Below, piece by piece: positions 6,411-9,451 of a DNA stretch of 9,451 nt (its first letter is position 1; each line of letters begins with the position of its first letter). Both the position numbers and the translations under genes were made by a program. The notes below the pieces were generated by a model. It was given only the letters and a program-made list of their open reading frames with translations, did not search any database and was not told the origin of the DNA. The stretch covers positions 1-9,451 of the forward strand of contig CACZOL010000122.1 in assembly GCA_902782705.1 (NCBI GenBank), in the 5' to 3' direction. This DNA comes from an uncultured Selenomonadaceae bacterium. GTDB lineage: Bacteria; Bacillota; Negativicutes; Selenomonadales; Selenomonadaceae.

Positions 6411-6440
6411 AGTTGATCCCTCCCGAAAAAATATAAAAAT

Positions 6441-6470
6441 ATAATATCATAAAGGCGTGGAAAAATCCAA
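6441..6470 (-). promoter_or_regulatory. Probable sigma-A promoter of mrp
   Basis: On the minus strand, TTGGAT (6470-6465), an 18-base spacer and TATTAT (6446-6441), in an AT-rich stretch. The -10 region is degenerate, with several overlapping TAT motifs. Confidence 0.45.
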
Positions 6471-6487
6471 ACCGTATGTAACGCAAA

Positions 6488-6516
6488 TTGACAAATACAT
6501 AGATGTGCTTTACTAT
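6488..6516 (+). promoter_or_regulatory. Strong sigma-A promoter of the 502/124-residue operon
   Basis: A consensus TTGACA (6488-6493), a 17-base spacer and TACTAT (6511-6516), about 35 bases before the GTG start. This is the best -35 box in the window. Confidence 0.75.
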
Positions 6517-6557
6517 TTCCATGAGCAGTCTCGTCGGGGAAAATCGCGGAGGTTTTT

Positions 6558-8066
6558 GTGGCGACGGATAATGTGTATCGAAAGATAGAGCTTTTCTATC
6601 AAGGAAAAAAAGAATCGAATATGATTGTGCGAAAAACGCGTATGGAGCGATATTTCCGCGAGCTGGCCTGGCAGGGCAAGACGGACGCATTGCTTCGGCG
6701 CATTTTTGGCGTTGTATCGACACTGCTGGCTTTTATGGTGCAGCGAAAACTGGGCGCTTTTTATCTTTTGACCCGTTACGATTATGTCGAGCTTTTTCAT
6801 ATCTATGCTTCCGCCCGTCCCAAACTCCGCCTGATCGAGCAAAACGTCGAACTGTTTTTTTCCTATCTGAACGACTTCCTGCAAGCGATGACGCCCGACG
6901 ACGAGGAAGTACATACCGTCCTGCGGGAAAGCCGTGCATTGTTTTATGAAAACGGTATTTTTGCCATACCGGAGAGGCAAAACTACGATGAATTCTGCGA
7001 TACGTTGGAACATACGGAAGAAATCGACGAAGAGGCGTTGGATCATCTGAATGAGCTGTTGGACGGGCTCGTCACGGATATGATCGCATTTTTCCAGCGA
7101 GACGAGCACCGGCAGGATTTCGCCCGTGCCATGATGCTTTTTTCCGGGCCGTACATCAAACCGGAAGACGCGGATGAAAACTGGTGGATGAGCTTTTGGG
7201 ATTATTTCTTTTTCGATTATCACCGGAAAGAGGACGACCTTTCCATCGTCCGTTATTACCTCGAAGCGGAAAAAGACCGTCTTTCGACGGAGCAGCAGTA
7301 TGTGCTGCGCGATCTGATGCGCGCCAAGCTGACGGTTTTTTGTGTGAACTATCTGGACGAGGACGTCGCTGTCTGCACGAATCTTTTCTCGGGCGAGGAG
7401 ATTAATCTTCCGTGTCCGGACGTGGGTTTCGTCGAATACAAGAATATGGTTTTTTTCGGTCATATCCAACGCAGGGGCGTGATGCTCTTGAATTATATCA
7501 GCGGTCTTTCGGCGAGCAAAAGACTGCAGCGGCGAATGAAAGACGAGATTCTGAAACAGTTTGAGCAGTTTCGGGCCTATCAGATGCCCTCGGCCACGCT
7601 GGAAGATTTTTTCGTTCGTCATGCGGCGGCAGTACGCCATACGATACAGATATTATCGGGATTCGCGCAGCTTCGCGTGGTACCGGATATCATCGCCGCT
7701 CCGCCCGCGCGCGGCACGATCAGCGCGGCGCTTCTGGAGCCGGAGGAAACGCGGCTGGAGGAAACCGCGCGGTCTCTGCATTTCAGCGCTTACGCGATTT
7801 TTTTCGCGAAACGGCTCTACGAAGACTATGTGGCAAAGATCAAACGGCGCGGCACGCAGGCTGCGCTCGCGGCGATACTTGTTTTGATCGAGGGCGTCAA
7901 CGGAACGGAATACGCGCCGGCGCACAAAATCTTTTCCGCTTTCGGCGTCGAGCAGGAAGCAGCCATCGAAGCGATGAAAAAAGTCGGTTTCGCTGTGAAT
8001 TGCGTCGCGTTTGACCCAAGGTATCTGACGGAAGAAGGATTCGTGCAGCTCTTGTATATGGTGTAG
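6558..8066 (+). CDS. Conserved-looking protein of unknown function, 502 residues
   Basis: I do not recognise this protein. It starts at GTG 6558, with GGAGG 5 bases upstream, and is preceded by a consensus promoter. It is soluble-looking, acidic in the middle and rich in aromatic residues; a short hydrophobic stretch at about 49-61 (IFGVVSTLLAFMV) is too short and mixed for a sure membrane helix. Residues 1-200 look helical. The segment 208-222 is strikingly aromatic (NWWMSFWDYFFFDYH). It is followed by a helix with LSTEQQYVLRDLM (242-254) and a strand-rich part around 259-305 (VFCVNYLDEDVAVCTNLFSGEEI). This order resembles a module seen in some proteins with SEC-C motifs, but no SEC-C cysteine cluster is present, so that link is only inference. 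The C-terminus (about 434-502) is helical with a possible winged-helix-like pattern. It is probably co-translated with the next gene, whose ribosome site overlaps this stop codon. Confidence 0.85.
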   Translation: MATDNVYRKIELFYQGKKESNMIVRKTRMERYFRELAWQGKTDALLRRIFGVVSTLLAFMVQRKLGAFYLLTRYDYVELFHIYASARPKLRLIEQNVELFFSYLNDFLQAMTPDDEEVHTVLRESRALFYENGIFAIPERQNYDEFCDTLEHTEEIDEEALDHLNELLDGLVTDMIAFFQRDEHRQDFARAMMLFSGPYIKPEDADENWWMSFWDYFFFDYHRKEDDLSIVRYYLEAEKDRLSTEQQYVLRDLMRAKLTVFCVNYLDEDVAVCTNLFSGEEINLPCPDVGFVEYKNMVFFGHIQRRGVMLLNYISGLSASKRLQRRMKDEILKQFEQFRAYQMPSATLEDFFVRHAAAVRHTIQILSGFAQLRVVPDIIAAPPARGTISAALLEPEETRLEETARSLHFSAYAIFFAKRLYEDYVAKIKRRGTQAALAAILVLIEGVNGTEYAPAHKIFSAFGVEQEAAIEAMKKVGFAVNCVAFDPRYLTEEGFVQLLYMV

Positions 8067-8077
8067 GAGGTGCGATC

Positions 8078-8452
8078 ATGGAATATGAACGGAACGGAGA
8101 AGAGCTGCTTGCCGAAGGGCAGGCCAGCTTTGATGACGAAGAACGAAACGACGAGACGGAGCCGAGAGTACAGGTCTTGACGCCGTCGGAGAGAAACGCC
8201 TATCGGGGCGTCACCATCGACGAAGGCACGCCGGACGGGGAGCCGAGAACGAATATCCGCTTCGAGCGTGGAAGCAGCGGGTGGAAGAGCTTTACCTATA
8301 TGACAAGCGGCAGCTCTTGGCAAAGTAAACTGACGCTGATTTTGGGCGTCACGGCGCTTTTGCTGTTTATTCTCTTCATCGCGCTTCCCGTAGCGTTCAC
8401 GCTGATTTTGCTCAGCGTCGTTTCGTGGATATTGTATCGGCTGTTCTTTTGA
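8078..8452 (+). CDS. Small protein with hydrophobic C-terminal membrane segment, unknown function
   Basis: A 124-residue protein with no recognised family. Residues 1-80 are polar and acidic at first, then Gly/Ser-rich, and likely face the cytoplasm. Residues 85-124 are almost entirely hydrophobic (LTLILGVTALLLFILFIALP, then VAFTLILLSVVSWILYRLFF). At about 40 residues with a central proline, this could be two short helices forming a hairpin; one tilted helix is the alternative. There is no signal peptide. The ribosome site AGGAGGTG overlaps the stop codon of the 502-residue gene and the start follows that stop by 11 bases, so the two form an operon. A plausible but untested role is membrane anchor or partner for the upstream protein. 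The terminator at 8478-8515 closes the unit. Confidence 0.85.
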   Translation: MEYERNGEELLAEGQASFDDEERNDETEPRVQVLTPSERNAYRGVTIDEGTPDGEPRTNIRFERGSSGWKSFTYMTSGSSWQSKLTLILGVTALLLFILFIALPVAFTLILLSVVSWILYRLFF

Positions 8453-8477
8453 ATGGTTTATTGTTAAAAAACGCAAC

Positions 8478-8515
8478 AAAATGCCGTCGCATGTTCCATG
8501 CGACGGCATTTTTAT
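8478..8515. terminator. Bidirectional Rho-independent terminator
   Basis: AAAATGCCGTCGCATG (8478-8493) and CATGCGACGGCATTTT (8497-8512) are a perfect 16-base inverted repeat with a 3-base loop. It has T-runs on the plus side (TTTTTAT) and on the minus side (TTTTGTTGCGTTTTTT). It serves both the plus operon and the converging HerA-like gene. Confidence 0.93.
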
Positions 8516-8521
8516 ATCGTT

Positions 8522-9451
8522 TCAGCCCTTGAATAATGTTCCAAAAATACCGCGTGCGAGGCTGGCGCCGAGGTTTCCGCCGAGGGCCTTGCCGAAGGAG
8601 CCGCCGCTGGCGCCGATGCTCTTGCCGACGGCGCGGCCCACCGTGCCGAGGACACTGTTGCCGACGGATTTGATGGCGCGGTTTTTCGCGCGTTCCGCGG
8701 CGGCGGCCTCTTTCTCCGCTTCTTTCGCGAGACGGGCCTCTTCTTTGGCCTGTTCTTTTGCGATACGCGCTTCCTCTTTCGCTTGTTCTTTCGCAAGACG
8801 GGCGTTTTCTTTTGCCTGCTCCTTTGCAAGGCGCGCGTCTTCTTTTGCCTGTTCCGCTTCAGCGGCGGCGCGCTGACGGGCGGCCGCTTCTTCCTGTCCG
8901 TGGCGCATCAGGAATTCATAAGCGGAATCGGAATCATAGCTTTCTGCGTATTTGCCGTAAAGCATGCTGCCTTTGATGGCTTGGTCGCGCTGGTTTTCGG
9001 TGATTCCACCCATGCTGCATTGGGGCGGAAGGATCGAGACTTTTTGCGCCATACCGGGCACGCCGTCTTCGCCAAGGAAAGAGACGAGCGCTTTGCCCGT
9101 GCCGAGGGACTGGATGACTTCCACCGCGTCGAAAGCGGGATTTTCGCGGAACGAGGCCGCCGCCGCTTTAACCGTTTTTTGCTCGGCGGGGGTGTAGGCG
9201 CGGAGACCGTGCTGGACTTTGTTGCCGAGCTGGGCGAGCACGCCGTCGGGAATGTCGCGCGGATTCTGCGTGCAGAAATAGACGCCGACCCCCTTCGAGC
9301 GAATCAGCTTGACGACTTGCTCGATCTTGTCGAGGAGTGCTTTTGATGCGCCGTCGAATAGGAGGTGCGCTTCGTCGAAGAAGAAGACCATTTTCGGCTT
9401 CGGCATGTCGCCGACTTCGGGCAGCGTCTCGAAAAGCTCGGACAGCATCCA
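8522..9451 (-). CDS. HerA-like (YjgR/DUF853) P-loop ATPase, C-terminal part, cut by the window edge
   Basis: This is the last 309 residues of a HerA/FtsK-type ATPase of the YjgR (DUF853) group; the N-terminus with Walker A lies beyond the window. The frame is open to the edge: the codon before the first visible Met is Trp, and WMLSELFETLPEVGD matches an internal family stretch, so that Met is not the start. Numbering from the Trp, the Walker B strand is MVFFFDEAHLLF (21-32, Asp26/Glu27), a sensor-like YFCTQNP is at 58-64, and the region with Arg84 (HGLRAYTPAE) is also typical. From about 185 the protein changes to a charged Ala/Glu/Lys/Arg helix that includes four copies of an 11-residue repeat (199-242). 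It ends in a glycine-rich tail (264-309). The family's function is poorly known; a DNA-translocase-like role is inferred by homology. The stop is followed by the shared terminator. Confidence 0.92.
   Translation of the reverse strand, partial: WMLSELFETLPEVGDMPKPKMVFFFDEAHLLFDGASKALLDKIEQVVKLIRSKGVGVYFCTQNPRDIPDGVLAQLGNKVQHGLRAYTPAEQKTVKAAAASFRENPAFDAVEVIQSLGTGKALVSFLGEDGVPGMAQKVSILPPQCSMGGITENQRDQAIKGSMLYGKYAESYDSDSAYEFLMRHGQEEAAARQRAAAEAEQAKEDARLAKEQAKENARLAKEQAKEEARIAKEQAKEEARLAKEAEKEAAAAERAKNRAIKSVGNSVLGTVGRAVGKSIGASGGSFGKALGGNLGASLARGIFGTLFKG
8726..8857 (-). repeat. Four 33-bp degenerate tandem repeats coding an 11-residue coiled-coil unit
   Basis: Units are 8857-8825, 8824-8792, 8791-8759 and 8758-8726. 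The protein unit is (K/A)EQAKE(D/N/E)AR(L/I)A. Third-codon positions differ between copies, so the protein period is conserved better than the DNA. An 11-residue (hendecad) period favours a long, nearly straight or slightly right-handed coiled coil. Confidence 0.8.

Noticed and set aside
5619..6416. 265-codon open frame on plus, opposite mrp
   Set aside because: It lies wholly antisense to a confidently identified gene, its product is Arg/His-rich with no domain, and it has no ribosome site. It is a shadow of the mrp codons.
6513..7640. 375-codon open frame on minus, opposite the 502-residue gene
   Set aside because: Long, but the plus frame has a consensus promoter, a GGAGG site and a coupled downstream gene. 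The minus product has a shadow-like composition and would run through the mrp/operon promoter region.
8478..8512. Perfect inverted repeat as a transposon end or attachment site
   Set aside because: It sits between two converging stops and has T-runs on both sides, which a bidirectional terminator explains fully.
8726..8857. Tandem repeats as a CRISPR array or mobile-element repeat
   Set aside because: The 33-base units are directly adjacent with no spacers, are degenerate at third codon positions and encode an in-frame protein repeat.
8783..9346. 187-codon open frame on plus opposite the HerA-like gene
   Set aside because: Its Phe/Arg/Ala-rich sequence is the complement of the Ala/Glu/Lys repeat; no start signal.

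Overview
This is a bacterial chromosomal window with about ten protein genes and no RNA gene, insertion sequence, prophage, integration site or CRISPR array that I can see. Mid-range G+C, strong GGAGG-type Shine-Dalgarno sites, frequent GTG/TTG starts and sigma-A-like promoters point to a Firmicutes-type organism. The gene set makes me favour the Negativicutes (Selenomonas or a relative). That placement is an inference from general character, not from a marker I could test.

Left part (1-2215): rpmB (ribosomal protein L28, minus) sits at the edge. Next to it, also on minus, is a membrane-anchored or secreted SGNH/GDSL hydrolase with three FN3-like repeats. A 333-base gap separates it from tsaD. 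The gap holds two back-to-back promoters and a long leader on the hydrolase side.

Middle (2258-5563, mostly plus): tsaD (tRNA t6A synthesis) is followed by a Sir2-type deacylase that ends in a strong, possibly bidirectional terminator. On the minus strand, converging on that terminator, is a 123-residue protein. It looks like the N-terminal half of diaminopimelate epimerase without the catalytic cysteine. It is divergent from an AraC-family regulator, and the shared 158-base region has two good promoters and two inverted repeats that could be operators.

Right part (5574-9451): an Mrp/ApbC-type iron-sulfur carrier ATPase (minus) converges on araC with only 10 bases between the stops. It is divergent from a probable two-gene operon on plus: a 502-residue protein of unknown function and a 124-residue protein with a hydrophobic C-terminus. 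A perfect-stem terminator follows. It is shared with a converging HerA-like (YjgR/DUF853) ATPase that runs off the right edge and carries an 11-residue tandem repeat and a glycine-rich tail.

Most of the window is housekeeping. The least explained parts are the half-DapF/AraC pair with its operator-like repeats and the 502+124-residue operon. Three of the divergent gene pairs share one promoter layout, with -35 boxes back to back and only 9 to 17 bases apart.
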